The position numbers and the translations under genes were made by a program. The notes under the pieces are model-generated. The model was given only the letters and a program-made list of their open reading frames with translations, was not told where the DNA came from and made no database searches. Source: Stenotrophomonas maltophilia (GTDB lineage Bacteria > Pseudomonadota > Gammaproteobacteria > Xanthomonadales > Xanthomonadaceae). From it: a stretch of 64,000 nt of DNA. Below, one piece after another: positions 1-8,513 of this stretch (position 1 is the first letter of the stretch; each line of letters opens with the position of its first letter). The DNA is taken from NCBI RefSeq assembly GCF_002138415.1, contig NZ_CP015612.1:2210001-2274000 (forward strand), written 5' to 3'.

Positions 1-1
1 G

Positions 2-1468
2 CCGCAGCCGGTGGGCTACGACAAGGAAACCCTGGACGCGCTGTCACGGCAGATCGAGTTCAAGCTGAAGGACTTCCGCATCGACGCCCAGGTGGTCGGC
101 GCCAACCCTGGCCCGGTCATTACCCGCTTCGAGATCGAGCCCGCGCCGGGCATCAAGGTCAGCCAGATCAGTTCGCTCGACAAGGACATCGCGCGTGGCC
201 TGTCGGTGAAGTCGGTGCGCGTGGTGGACGTGATTCCGGGCAAGTCGGTGATCGGCCTGGAAATTCCCAACGTCACCCGCGAGATGATCTACCTCTCCGA
301 GCTGCTGCGTTCCAAGGAATACGACAAGTCGGCCAGCGTGCTGACCTTGGCGCTGGGCAAGGACATCGCTGGCCGCTCGACTGTGGCAGACCTGGCGCGC
401 ATGCCGCACCTGCTGGTGGCCGGTACCACCGGTTCGGGCAAGTCGGTGGCGGTCAACGCGATGGTGCTGAGCCTGCTGTTCAAGGCCTCGCCGAAAGACC
501 TGCGGATGCTGATGATCGACCCGAAGATGCTCGAACTGAGCGTCTACCAGGGCATTCCGCACCTGCTGGCGCCGGTGGTTACCGACATGAAGGAGGCCGC
601 CAACGGCCTGCGCTGGTGCGTGGCCGAGATGGAGCGCCGCTACAAGCTGATGAGCGCGGTCGGCGTGCGCAACCTGGCCGGCTTCAACAAGAAAGTGAAG
701 GAAGCCCAGGACGCCGGCCAGCCGCTGATGGACCCGCTGTTCAAGCCGAACCCCGAGCTGGGCGAGGCGCCGCGCCCGCTGGAGCCGCTGCCGTTCATCG
801 TCATCTTCATCGACGAATTCGCCGACATGATGATGATCGTCGGCAAGAAGGTGGAAGAGCTGATCGCGCGCCTGGCACAGAAGGCGCGTGCGGCCGGCAT
901 CCACCTGATCCTGGCCACGCAGCGCCCGTCGGTGGACGTGATCACCGGCCTGATCAAGGCCAACATTCCGACCCGCATCGCCTTCCAGGTCAGTTCCAAG
1001 ATCGACTCGCGCACCATCCTCGACCAGTCCGGCGCGGAAACCCTGCTCGGCCACGGCGACATGCTGTACCTGCCGCCGGGCACCGCGCTGCCCGAGCGCG
1101 TGCATGGTGCGTTCGTGTCCGACGATGAAGTGCATCGCGTGGTCGAGCACCTCAAGGCGATGGGCCCGGCCGACTATGTCGACGGCGTGCTGGACGAAGT
1201 GCAGACGATGGGCGACGGCGTGGTCGTCGGCGCCACCGGGCTGCCGGAGAACAGTTCGTCCGGCGACGAGTCCGACCCGTTGTATGACGAAGCACTGCGG
1301 GTGGTGACCGAGACCCGCCGCGCTTCGATTTCCGGCGTGCAGCGCCGGTTGAAGATCGGCTACAACCGTGCAGCGCGACTGATCGAGGCCATGGAAGCGG
1401 CCGGCGTGGTCAGTCCGCCCGAGCACAACGGCGACCGCACGGTGCTCGCACCGCCGCCGCCGAAGTAA
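2..1468 (+). CDS. ftsK: DNA translocase FtsK, C-terminal part (5' end outside window)
   Basis: The frame is open from the first base, so this is the 3' part of a gene that begins upstream. FtsK is a septal, membrane-anchored hexameric motor that pumps DNA toward the terminus and activates XerCD recombination at dif. Seen here: the end of the alpha/beta motor domain with Walker A (GTTGSGKS, about residue 138 from the first in-window GTG), Walker B near LRMLMIDPK, the FIDEFADMM segment, and a C-terminal winged-helix gamma domain (last ~65 residues, from [11 protein letters not shown]). In the family, the gamma domain reads KOPS sequences and contacts XerD. The N-terminal membrane part is not visible. 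A probable dif site lies about 44 kb downstream in this same window. Confidence 0.97.
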   Translation, partial: PQPVGYDKETLDALSRQIEFKLKDFRIDAQVVGANPGPVITRFEIEPAPGIKVSQISSLDKDIARGLSVKSVRVVDVIPGKSVIGLEIPNVTREMIYLSELLRSKEYDKSASVLTLALGKDIAGRSTVADLARMPHLLVAGTTGSGKSVAVNAMVLSLLFKASPKDLRMLMIDPKMLELSVYQGIPHLLAPVVTDMKEAANGLRWCVAEMERRYKLMSAVGVRNLAGFNKKVKEAQDAGQPLMDPLFKPNPELGEAPRPLEPLPFIVIFIDEFADMMMIVGKKVEELIARLAQKARAAGIHLILATQRPSVDVITGLIKANIPTRIAFQVSSKIDSRTILDQSGAETLLGHGDMLYLPPGTALPERVHGAFVSDDEVHRVVEHLKAMGPADYVDGVLDEVQTMGDGVVVGATGLPENSSSGDESDPLYDEALRVVTETRRASISGVQRRLKIGYNRAARLIEAMEAAGVVSPPEHNGDRTVLAPPPPK

Positions 1469-1507
1469 GGCCCGACGTATCCCCCACGACGTCCAAGGAA
1501 CCGACGC

Positions 1508-3451
1508 ATGCTTCACCCCGTACCAAGCGCGCTGGCACTGGCGCTGGCAGCCCTGATGGCTGCCGGCCCGGCACTGGCAGAAACCGCCACCTCCGCGCCC
1601 GCCACGGCGCCGCCTTCCACCAGCGGCGATACCGAAGCCAGCAACAATTTCAGCATTGTCCGTTACCGCGCCGACTACCAGGTGCGGCCGGATGCGGGCA
1701 ATGTGCAGACCGAAACCTACGAAGTCCTGCTCAAGACCAAGGCCTCCGTCGAGCAGTTCAGCCAGGTGCGGCTGAGCTACAGCGAAAAGATGGAAACGCT
1801 GGAAGTGCTGGGCGCCTACACCATCACCGCCGACGGCCAGCGCCGCGACGTGCCGGCCGACCGCATCTACACCCAGGAAAGCTATTCCAGCGCCTCGGCG
1901 GCGATGTATGCCGACCGCAAGGTGCGGGTGATCGTGTTCCCGAACCTGGCCCCGGGCACGCGCCTGTACTACGAGGTGCGCCGCACCCAGGCCACGCCGT
2001 ACTTCCCGGGCTACTTCGGCCTGTGGGAGACCTTCAATGTATTCACCCAGTACGAGGACGCCGAAGTCACCCTGAGTGCGCCGGCCAACCTGCCGATGTT
2101 CGTCGACAGTCGCGGCGTGCAGGGCAGCGATCGCCCGACGGTGAAGAACGGCCAGGCGCAGTGGCGCTGGCGCTACCAGCGTCGCGAGGCGATGCCGGCG
2201 CAGAACTGGTCGGCGGCGGGCTGGGAGTTCGGCCCGAACATCATGGCCAGTACCTATCGTGACTGGTCGCAGATGGGTCGCGCCTACCAGCTCAAGGCGG
2301 GCCCGGCGGCTGAGGTGACCCCGGCGCTGCAGGCGTTGGCTGATGAGATCACCGCGGGTATCAGCGACCGCCGCGAGCAGGCTGATGCGCTGTATCGCTG
2401 GGTTGCGCAGAACATCCGCTACGTGGCGGTGTACCTGGGCAATGGCGGGCTGGAGCCGAACAGCGCGCAGAGCATCCTCGACAACCACTATGGTGACTGC
2501 AAGGACCATGTGACGATCCTGGAGGCGCTGCTGGCAGCCAAGGGCATCGCCAGCTCGCCGGTGCTGATCGGCGCCGGCGGCGGTCCGACGCTGCCGAAGA
2601 TTCCGGTGCTGGGCCGCTTCAACCACGCCATCACCTACATTCCCGAGTTTGATCTGTACCTGGATTCGACCACCGCGTGGGCGCGCTTCGGTCAGCTGCC
2701 GGAAGGTGATCTGGGTGCGCCGGTGATGCGTACCCGCGACGCCACGCTGGCACGCACCCCGGCCAACACGCCGGAGCGTAACGCCACCTCGATGGAAGTA
2801 CGTTTCACCTTCGACGCCAACGGCAACCTGCGTGGAGAGACCATTCCGAAGCTGGGCGAGAACGCCGAGATCGGCATGCGCGCCCAGTTCTCCCAGCTCA
2901 ACGCGCAGAACCGTGCGCGCGCTGAAGAGCAGATCATGGCCGCGTCCGGTTTCGACGGGCGAGGGCAGCTGCAGATCCAGGGCGTGCCGGTCGATCTGAC
3001 CCGGCCGTTTGGCTATCGCATGGCGTTCCAGGCCGAGGACTACGCCGACTTCAGCGTGGCCGGCGGCATGGCCGTGCCGGACCCGCCGGGTGGCGAGTCG
3101 GTGCGTGGCTTGTACGCCACCGCCTCGGCGCCGGCCAACGAGACACCGTTCTACTGCAATGCCAGCCTGCGCGAGGAAACCTATCGCCTGCAGTTCCCGG
3201 CCAATGCGCCGATCATCGCCATCCCGGCCAGCCAGCGTTTCGCCAATGCAGCCGGCGAGTACCGGGTGGACTGGAGTCGCGAGGGGCAGGAGGTGATCGT
3301 GCACCACCGCTTGCAGCAGAATGCAGTGCGTGGGCCAGAGGCGTTGTGCCAGCCGCAGGATTATCCGGCGTTCCGCGCGCTGTACCGCGAAGTGCGGCGT
3401 GGCTTCCGCGGCCAGGTGCTGTACGGCAAGCTGCCGGGATCCGGTGGCTGA
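1508..3451 (+). CDS. exported DUF3857 / transglutaminase-like protein
   Basis: A 647-residue protein with a signal peptide (hydrophobic run ending near PALAETA), then a beta-rich DUF3857-type region and a transglutaminase-like fold. The cysteine of YGDCKDH (about residue 329), the histidine of FNHAITY (about 371) and the aspartate of YLDSTT (about 386) give the Cys-His-Asp order of the superfamily, so the papain-like core could be active. The last ~220 residues form a C-terminal beta domain. It begins 39 nt after ftsK, preceded by AAGGAA about 7 nt before the ATG, and may be cotranscribed with ftsK and lolA. Substrate and role are not known; a periplasmic location is inferred from the signal peptide. 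Confidence 0.85.
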   Translation: MLHPVPSALALALAALMAAGPALAETATSAPATAPPSTSGDTEASNNFSIVRYRADYQVRPDAGNVQTETYEVLLKTKASVEQFSQVRLSYSEKMETLEVLGAYTITADGQRRDVPADRIYTQESYSSASAAMYADRKVRVIVFPNLAPGTRLYYEVRRTQATPYFPGYFGLWETFNVFTQYEDAEVTLSAPANLPMFVDSRGVQGSDRPTVKNGQAQWRWRYQRREAMPAQNWSAAGWEFGPNIMASTYRDWSQMGRAYQLKAGPAAEVTPALQALADEITAGISDRREQADALYRWVAQNIRYVAVYLGNGGLEPNSAQSILDNHYGDCKDHVTILEALLAAKGIASSPVLIGAGGGPTLPKIPVLGRFNHAITYIPEFDLYLDSTTAWARFGQLPEGDLGAPVMRTRDATLARTPANTPERNATSMEVRFTFDANGNLRGETIPKLGENAEIGMRAQFSQLNAQNRARAEEQIMAASGFDGRGQLQIQGVPVDLTRPFGYRMAFQAEDYADFSVAGGMAVPDPPGGESVRGLYATASAPANETPFYCNASLREETYRLQFPANAPIIAIPASQRFANAAGEYRVDWSREGQEVIVHHRLQQNAVRGPEALCQPQDYPAFRALYREVRRGFRGQVLYGKLPGSGG

Positions 3452-3562
3452 ATCGCCGATGGACGTTTAGGGCGGCATAATGTCGCCCTGATCGCCCATT
3501 CATCTTTCCCCGGGCACACTGGCAACCACCTTTCCTGGCGCCCGCGCCCACAGGATTCCCGC

Positions 3563-4201
3563 ATGAACTTCCGCTTCCGCCGTTTCCTTGCCACCACCAC
3601 CCTGGCCGTGGCCTGCGCCGCCGCCGGCAGCGCCTGGGCTGGCGCCCGCGATGACCTGAAGACCTTCACCAGCGGCCTGAAGGGCCTGGATGGCCAGTTC
3701 AGCCAGCAGGTGTTCGACAGCCGCGGCAAGGTGAAGGAATCGACCAGTGGCCGAGTGGCCCTGTCGGCGCCGCGCCTGTTCCGTTGGGAATACGTGCGCC
3801 CGCACGAACAGCTGATCGTGGCCGACGGCAAGAAGGTCTGGATGTACGAGCCGGACCTGGAGCAGGCCACCGTGCGCGAGCAGGGCAAGGAAGAGCAGAA
3901 CAGCCCGCTGACCGCGCTGATCAATCCGGCGCTGCTGGAACAGCAGTACGACGTCAGCGAAGAGGCCGCGCAGCGCGACGGCCTGCAGTGGCTGTCGCTG
4001 TCGCCGAAGCGCGAGACCGAAGCCAGTTTCCAGTACGCCGCGCTGGGCTTCAACGCCCAGGGCCTGGCCAAGATGGAAATCACCGATGCGGTTGGCCAGC
4101 GTACCGTGATCAGCTTCAGTGGCTGGAAGCGCAACCCGGGCTTCGCGGCCGGCACCTTCAGCTTCACCCCGCCGAAGGGCACCGACGTCATCGGTAATTG
4201 A
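3563..4201 (+). CDS. lolA: outer-membrane lipoprotein carrier protein LolA
   Basis: A 212-residue periplasmic chaperone that takes lipoproteins from the LolCDE ABC transporter and hands them to LolB at the outer membrane. The signal peptide ends near AAAGSAWA. The mature part has the family features: LKTFTSGLKGLDGQFSQ early, then FRWEYVRPHEQLIVADGKKVW, and a C-terminal FSFTPPKGTDVI segment. Length is normal. The ftsK-lolA-rarA order is widely conserved in gammaproteobacteria, which supports the call. Downstream comes a cluster of palindromic repeats rather than a simple terminator. Confidence 0.95.
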   Translation: MNFRFRRFLATTTLAVACAAAGSAWAGARDDLKTFTSGLKGLDGQFSQQVFDSRGKVKESTSGRVALSAPRLFRWEYVRPHEQLIVADGKKVWMYEPDLEQATVREQGKEEQNSPLTALINPALLEQQYDVSEEAAQRDGLQWLSLSPKRETEASFQYAALGFNAQGLAKMEITDAVGQRTVISFSGWKRNPGFAAGTFSFTPPKGTDVIGN

Positions 4202-4221
4202 TCTGTGGGCGGAGACGCTTT

Positions 4222-4370
4222 GGTGGGTGTCAACCTTGGTTGACACGCTTTTGTTCTGCCGGCCAGCGGCCGGCACCACCGATCCTGTGGCCTGATCTGC
4301 CGGGCAGGGTTCGGTGCTGCCGCGATCCGACCTGACCCGCTCTGGTGGGTGCCAACCTTGGTTGGCACGC
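4222..4370. repeat. SMAG-type palindromic repeat cluster
   Basis: Three short perfect or near-perfect palindromes follow lolA. GTGTCAACC-TT-GGTTGACAC lies at 4227-4246, GCCGGCCAGCGGCCGGC at 4258-4274 (continuing into CACCACC), and GTGCCAACC-TT-GGTTGGCAC at 4349-4368. The same two arm types recur at 5698-5824 on the other side of the next gene. This alternation of a GGTGGGTGTCAACC type and a GTAG/GGTAGTGCCGGCC type is characteristic of Stenotrophomonas SMAG elements, which are REP-like and may stabilise or end transcripts. Confidence 0.8.
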
Positions 4371-4381
4371 GTTCGGCCAGC

Positions 4382-5551
4382 TCATCCGTTGTCCGGGTGA
4401 ACGATGACCTGCCAGTTGAGGCCATCAAATCGAACCAGATCCCACTGCGTCAACACCCATAGCACCCCATCGGCGGAACTGATGTCGTTAATGGCGGCGT
4501 CCACCAGTTCTTCAGGAATGCCCGCAGCCAAGCGTTCAACCACTCCAGAGGTGGGGCTGTAGAGATAGAGTCCATTCTCCGAGCCGATGTAGATGGATTG
4601 CCCGTACTGGCAGGCGCAGTAGAACGGTACGTCAGGGCTGATCTGATGCGGGACGGGCATGAAACCCGTATTGATCTGACCCGTTACGATTGTTGCCTCG
4701 GTACCGACCAGGAACAGTTCGCCCGAATCCGTTTTGGATGCATGCAGCAGTTCGGCGAAGGTGATCTGGTCCGGGATGGTCCAAGTTGCGCCATCCCAGT
4801 GCGCAATCAGGCCGTCAGAACCGATCGCATAGAGATCGGTAAAGCCGGTTCCGCAGAGGTCATTCACGCTGGCCAGTTCCAAATTGGCCAGCAGTTGGTC
4901 GAGCGCATGATCCTTCCCGATTCGAGCCAGATCAGCGCGTGATTCTTCGAATCTTCGCCGAAGCTCTGCGTCGCGCTCCGCCGGGTCAGCTGGTAGCGAC
5001 GGCACACCGTCCAGTTCGAATAGATGGCCAACGCAGTCAAGCCAGTTGTCGAAATCATCCAAATCAGGATCGTCTTCGCAGATCTGATGCTCGGGGGCAG
5101 GGAAGTGAGTAGGAAGCTGCTCCCAACCTGCCTCGCTCCGGTAATAGATCATGCCATGCACTCCGCAGCAGAATAGATCCTCACCCAGCTGCCGGATCCG
5201 GGTCAGCCCACCGGAAAAGTCATCACCATCATGTGAAATGTACTCGCATGTCGTGCCTGCTCGAGCGAGATCCTCAAGCTGGCCGTAGTAGTCAAGAGCC
5301 AATACTCGACGAGCGCGCCCGTCCTGTTGTTCAGGGACGAAGATGGTGGACTCGACCTGCCAGTCGGACAGGTCGTGATAGAACCATTTCTCATCCGTTT
5401 GATGTTGATAAAAGAACATCCGGGAGGGCGGGCCCGGATCCGGGTCGTAGCATTTGTGCCCCGGACCGATCCTTGCAGCCAAGTAGTAAATGTTCGCATC
5501 GACAGCGCAGCCGGCAACGAACTCAAGGACATTGGATTCGGGATCGCGCAC
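4382..5551 (-). CDS. hypothetical protein, probable beta-propeller
   Basis: A 389-residue protein with no signal peptide and no recognised family. Repeated short beta-type stretches with a DG/W spacing (GSDGLIAHWDGATWTIPDQ, LFLVGTEATIVTGQ, IYIGSENGLYLYSPTSG, VLWVLTQWDLVRFDGLNW) suggest a propeller with about five to seven blades. The start is a GTG at 5551: the frame is closed by a stop 36 nt upstream and offers no ATG. Base composition is visibly less G+C rich than its neighbours, and SMAG clusters flank both ends, so it may be an acquired single-gene insertion between lolA and rarA. Function unknown. Confidence 0.7.
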   Translation of the reverse strand: MRDPESNVLEFVAGCAVDANIYYLAARIGPGHKCYDPDPGPPSRMFFYQHQTDEKWFYHDLSDWQVESTIFVPEQQDGRARRVLALDYYGQLEDLARAGTTCEYISHDGDDFSGGLTRIRQLGEDLFCCGVHGMIYYRSEAGWEQLPTHFPAPEHQICEDDPDLDDFDNWLDCVGHLFELDGVPSLPADPAERDAELRRRFEESRADLARIGKDHALDQLLANLELASVNDLCGTGFTDLYAIGSDGLIAHWDGATWTIPDQITFAELLHASKTDSGELFLVGTEATIVTGQINTGFMPVPHQISPDVPFYCACQYGQSIYIGSENGLYLYSPTSGVVERLAAGIPEELVDAAINDISSADGVLWVLTQWDLVRFDGLNWQVIVHPDNG

Positions 5552-5891
5552 GAGTGGGGCCTGGATGGTTGAGCTGCAAATTCTCGGCTACTAATGAGGA
5601 TGCATGGCTCCCGGGAAAGGCCGTTCCATGTGAATCAGTGGCTTACCGATGAATTGGCTCCGGCGGCTTCGGCTCATTTCCGACACATTGCGGGGCTGCC
5701 GGCCAGCGGCCGGCACTACCACCCGTGCGGCCTGATCGCCGGCATGGCCCGGCGCTTTCTGCTCTGGTGGGTGTCAACCTTGGTTGACACGCTGTTGATC
5801 TGCCGGCCAGCGGCCGGCACTACCAGACATCGCGTCCCGCCCGCCGGGCACAGCCCGGCGCTACCGTTGGGCGGCGCGGTACAATGACCGG
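5552..5891. repeat. SMAG-type repeat cluster in the rarA upstream region
   Basis: This 340-nt gap has no convincing gene. It holds GCCGGCCAGCGGCCGGC followed by ACTACC at 5698-5720 (GTAG-ended when read on the minus strand), GTGTCAACC-TT-GGTTGACAC at 5771-5790, and a second copy of the first palindrome with ACTACC at 5802-5824. They match the cluster at 4222-4370 almost base for base. The promoter of rarA should lie in the last ~60 nt, but no clear -35/-10 pair was recognised. Confidence 0.75.
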
Positions 5892-7253
5892 GTGCCAAGA
5901 CATCGCTCCACTTCATTCCCCGGACCCGATCTGCTGAGCGTCGATCGGGAACACATGCGCCCGCTGGCCGAGCGCATGCGCCCCCGCACCCTGGACGAAA
6001 TGGTCGGGCAGAAGCGCCTGCTGGCGCCGGACAGTGCGCTGCGCCGCGCGGTCGAATCCGGTCGCGTGCATTCGATGATCCTGTGGGGGCCGCCGGGCTG
6101 CGGCAAGACCACGCTGGCGCTGCTGCTGGCCGAGTACGCCGATGCGGAATTCCGCGCCATCTCTGCCGTGCTGTCCGGCCTGCCGGAGGTGCGCCAGGTG
6201 CTGGCCGAGGCCGCGCAACGCTTCGCCGAAGGCCGCCGCACCGTGCTGTTCGTGGATGAGGTACACCGCTTCAACAAAGCGCAGCAGGATGCGTTCCTGC
6301 CGCACATCGAACGCGGCACGATCCTGTTCGTCGGTGCCACCACCGAGAATCCGTCGTTCGAGCTGAACTCGGCGCTGCTGTCGCGTTGCCGCGTGCACGT
6401 GCTCGAAGGCGTTTCGCCGACCGACATCGTCGAGGCGCTGGTGCGCGCACTGGGCGACCGCGAGCGCGGCCTGGGCGAGGAGGGCATCGAGGTCGCCCCC
6501 GAGCTGCTGCTGGAAATCGCGACCGCCGCCGACGGCGACGTGCGCCGTGCGCTGACCCTGCTGGAGATCGCCGCCGAGCTGGCGGGCGGGGAGGGTGGGC
6601 GCATCACGCCGCAGACCCTGACCCAGGTGCTGGCCGACCGCACCCGTCGCTTCGACAAGGGCGGCGAGCAGTTCTACGACCAGATCTCGGCGCTGCACAA
6701 ATCCGTGCGCAGCTCCAACCCGGACGCCGCGCTGTACTGGCTGACCCGCATGCTCGATGGCGGCTGCGATCCGTCTTACCTGGCGCGCCGGCTGACCCGC
6801 ATGGCCATCGAGGATATCGGCCTGGCCGACCCGCGTGCGCAGAGCATGGCGCTGGAAGCGTGGGACATCTATGAGCGACTGGGCAGTCCGGAGGGCGAAC
6901 TCGCGTTCGCCCAGCTGGTGCTGTACCTGGCCAGCACGGCCAAGTCGAATGCCGGCTATGCCGCGTTCAACCAGGCCAAGGCCGATGTGCGCGAGAGTGG
7001 TACCGAAGAAGTACCGCTGCACCTGCGCAATGCGCCGACCAAGCTGATGAAGGAGCTGGGCTACGGCGCCGAGTACCAGTATGACCACGACGCCGAAGGC
7101 GGCATCGCACTGGACCAGACCGGCTTCCCGGATGCGATGGGCGAACGGGTGTACTACAACCCGGTGCCGCGCGGGCTGGAAATCAAGCTGAAGGAAAAGC
7201 TGGACCGGCTGCGTGCCGAGCGTGAGGGTGCGCGGGCCGCTAAGGGCCGCTGA
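5892..7253 (+). CDS. rarA: replication-associated recombination protein A (RarA/MgsA), AAA+ ATPase
   Basis: A 453-residue AAA+ protein of the clamp-loader-like RarA/WRNIP1 family, which acts at stalled replication forks. Visible motifs: Walker A GPPGCGKTT (about residue 67), Walker B VLFVDEVHRFNKAQQD, sensor 1 GATTENPSFE, then the C-terminal tetramerisation part with AIEDIGLADPRA and KSNAGYAAFNQAK, all typical of RarA. The GTG at 5892 gives the longest protein. An ATG at 5955 (MRPLAERMRPRTLDEMVGQ) would start exactly where most family members align and is a real alternative. It stands in the conserved place downstream of lolA. Confidence 0.95.
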   Translation: MPRHRSTSFPGPDLLSVDREHMRPLAERMRPRTLDEMVGQKRLLAPDSALRRAVESGRVHSMILWGPPGCGKTTLALLLAEYADAEFRAISAVLSGLPEVRQVLAEAAQRFAEGRRTVLFVDEVHRFNKAQQDAFLPHIERGTILFVGATTENPSFELNSALLSRCRVHVLEGVSPTDIVEALVRALGDRERGLGEEGIEVAPELLLEIATAADGDVRRALTLLEIAAELAGGEGGRITPQTLTQVLADRTRRFDKGGEQFYDQISALHKSVRSSNPDAALYWLTRMLDGGCDPSYLARRLTRMAIEDIGLADPRAQSMALEAWDIYERLGSPEGELAFAQLVLYLASTAKSNAGYAAFNQAKADVRESGTEEVPLHLRNAPTKLMKELGYGAEYQYDHDAEGGIALDQTGFPDAMGERVYYNPVPRGLEIKLKEKLDRLRAEREGARAAKGR

Positions 7254-7263
7254 GCCAGCTCTT

Positions 7264-7327
7264 GTAGAGTCGAGCCATGCTCGACTCCGCTCTTCTGGAG
7301 CAGCAGTCGAGCATGGCTCGACTCTAC
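7264..7327. repeat. inverted pair of SMAG palindromes after rarA
   Basis: GTAGAGTCGAGCCATGCTCGACT at the left end and its near-exact reverse complement at the right end enclose 16 nt of spacer, so the whole could fold as one long hairpin. Each half is itself a palindrome around TCGAGC-CAT-GCTCGA. This is the commonest SMAG dimer arrangement and probably separates rarA from the next gene. Confidence 0.85.
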
Positions 7328-7395
7328 AGGGGCAATATTGTTCCCCGCGCCTGCATTTGGCACACTGCGCGGCTACTTTTTCAAGGATTGATGCC

Positions 7396-7785
7396 GTGCA
7401 GGAAATGATTCTGCCGTTGAAGCGCTATGCCCAGTTCGAGGGCCGCGCCAATCGCCGCGAGTATTGGATGTACCAGCTGTTCCTGTTCTTGGTCGCAACC
7501 GCGGTGATGCTGCTGGCCGGTGTGCTGGCGATCCTCTTGCGCAACAGTCCCGATGCGCTGGCCGGCATCCTGATCGGCATGGTGGTGCTGTTGTGTGTGA
7601 TGTGGCTGGCCACGATCGTGCCGCTGATCGCTGTGACCGTACGCCGCCTGCATGACTGCAACCAATCGGGCTGGCTGTTCCTGCTGGCGCTGGTGCCGGG
7701 CGGCGGGATCGTGATCATGATCTTCTCGCTGCTGCCGGGTACGCCGCAGGAGAACGTTTATGGTCCGGTGCCTTCGGGCCCGTGA
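7396..7785 (+). CDS. DUF805 family membrane protein
   Basis: A 129-residue inner-membrane protein of the DUF805 (YhaH) family, role unknown. Seen: the opening PLKRYAQFEGRANRREYWMYQLF typical of the family, three to four hydrophobic segments, and the conserved VRRLHDCNQSGWLFLL stretch. The GTG at 7396 is chosen because AAGGA ends 8 nt before it; an in-frame ATG at 7405 is the alternative. The frame extends upstream into the SMAG pair without another good start. It is transcribed alone and ends before a SMAG element and a bidirectional terminator. Confidence 0.88.
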   Translation: MQEMILPLKRYAQFEGRANRREYWMYQLFLFLVATAVMLLAGVLAILLRNSPDALAGILIGMVVLLCVMWLATIVPLIAVTVRRLHDCNQSGWLFLLALVPGGGIVIMIFSLLPGTPQENVYGPVPSGP

Positions 7786-7793
7786 TCTTGCAT

Positions 7794-7817
7794 GAGTCGA
7801 GCATGGCTCGACGCTAC
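7794..7817. repeat. single SMAG palindrome
   Basis: GTCGAGC-ATG-GCTCGAC followed by GCTAC, i.e. a GTAG-type end on the minus strand. It sits directly after the DUF805 stop and before the shared terminator. Confidence 0.75.
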
Positions 7818-7831
7818 AGAGGTAAAGAAAA

Positions 7832-7860
7832 GAAGCCGGCGTTTCGCCGGCTTCGTCTTT
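7832..7860. terminator. bidirectional intrinsic terminator
   Basis: A perfect 10-bp stem (GAAGCCGGCG with CGCCGGCTTC) closes a three-base loop at 7832-7854. Reading on the minus strand it is followed by TTTTCTTT; reading on the plus strand by GTCTTTA. It lies between the convergent genes at 7396-7785 and 7859-8233 and probably serves both, best for the minus-strand gene. Confidence 0.85.
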
Positions 7861-8233
7861 ACTTGATGGCGCAATCGCCGAAGGACAGGTAGTCCGTGCC
7901 GGAGCTGAACTGCAGCGTGCAGCTGGCGGTGAAGGCGGCGCCTTCTTCCAGCGCGCTGAGCTTGGCGGCCTGCTGCGCATCGTCGGTGGTCAGCCGGGCC
8001 AGGACATTGCCCTGGTCATCGCCGGCCTCGATCAGCGGCTCGCCCGCCAGGTTGCTGGAAACGCTCAGTGCCACGGCGGTGAACGTCACCGTCTGGTTGA
8101 GTTGGTCCATGCTCAACGTCGAATTGCCGGCCTCTTCAAAGGCCTGGTAGAGCGACGGCAGATCCTGCGCGGCGTGCGCAGCCAGTGGGGCGAGCAGGCC
8201 GAGGGTAAGGGCGATCAGTGCGGTGTGCTTCAA
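7859..8233 (-). CDS. exported OB-fold (tRNA_anti-like) protein
   Basis: A 124-residue protein with a clear signal peptide (MKHTALIALTLGLLAPLAAHAAQ). The mature ~100 residues read as a small beta-barrel: TVTFTAVALSVSSNLAGEPLIEAG, then a short helix, then FTASCTLQFSSG and a final LSFGDCAIK with two cysteines that could pair. This fits the tRNA_anti-like OB-fold proteins of the periplasm (PF12869 type), an assignment made on pattern only. No ligand is known. It is a single gene ending in a strong terminator. Confidence 0.75.
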   Translation of the reverse strand: MKHTALIALTLGLLAPLAAHAAQDLPSLYQAFEEAGNSTLSMDQLNQTVTFTAVALSVSSNLAGEPLIEAGDDQGNVLARLTTDDAQQAAKLSALEEGAAFTASCTLQFSSGTDYLSFGDCAIK

Positions 8234-8433
8234 GGGTTCTCACAATCATGGGATCCAATCCCATGGCAGTCATGGCGCGGATGAACGCGGCCTGGTCGGC
8301 GGCAGGCTGCCCGCCTTCCCTGGCTGCGCTGTAAGCGGGGCGATCCAATGCCCCGGTGGCCCGCAAAATAGGTGAAATGCCGGGCCCGGCGCAACCGGTC
8401 GTCGCGCGCGTGATACACAGCGTGACGTTCGAT

Positions 8434-8452
8434 CGATGTGATAATCATTCGC
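8434..8452 (+). promoter_or_regulatory. Fur-box-like operator ahead of the uptake operon
   Basis: The segment contains GATAATCATT, ten consecutive matches to the right part of the 19-bp Fur consensus, while the left arm is poor (about 12 of 19 overall). It lies about 60 nt before the esterase start at 8514, and GATAAT could at the same time be the -10 element. Iron control of the following heme/siderophore-type genes would make sense, but this is inference from one motif. Confidence 0.5.
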
Positions 8453-8513
8453 GTTTAAGGTAGACTGCGGTCCCTTGTGAACCGGCGGCCCTGGGCCGCT
8501 TCTGCCGCCGCTG

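Noticed and set aside
44-3307. Very long minus-strand open frame opposite ftsK and the DUF3857 gene
   Set aside because: It is a consequence of high G+C at third codon positions of the real plus-strand genes. Its composition (Arg/His/Gln-rich, no hydrophobic pattern) is that of a shadow frame.
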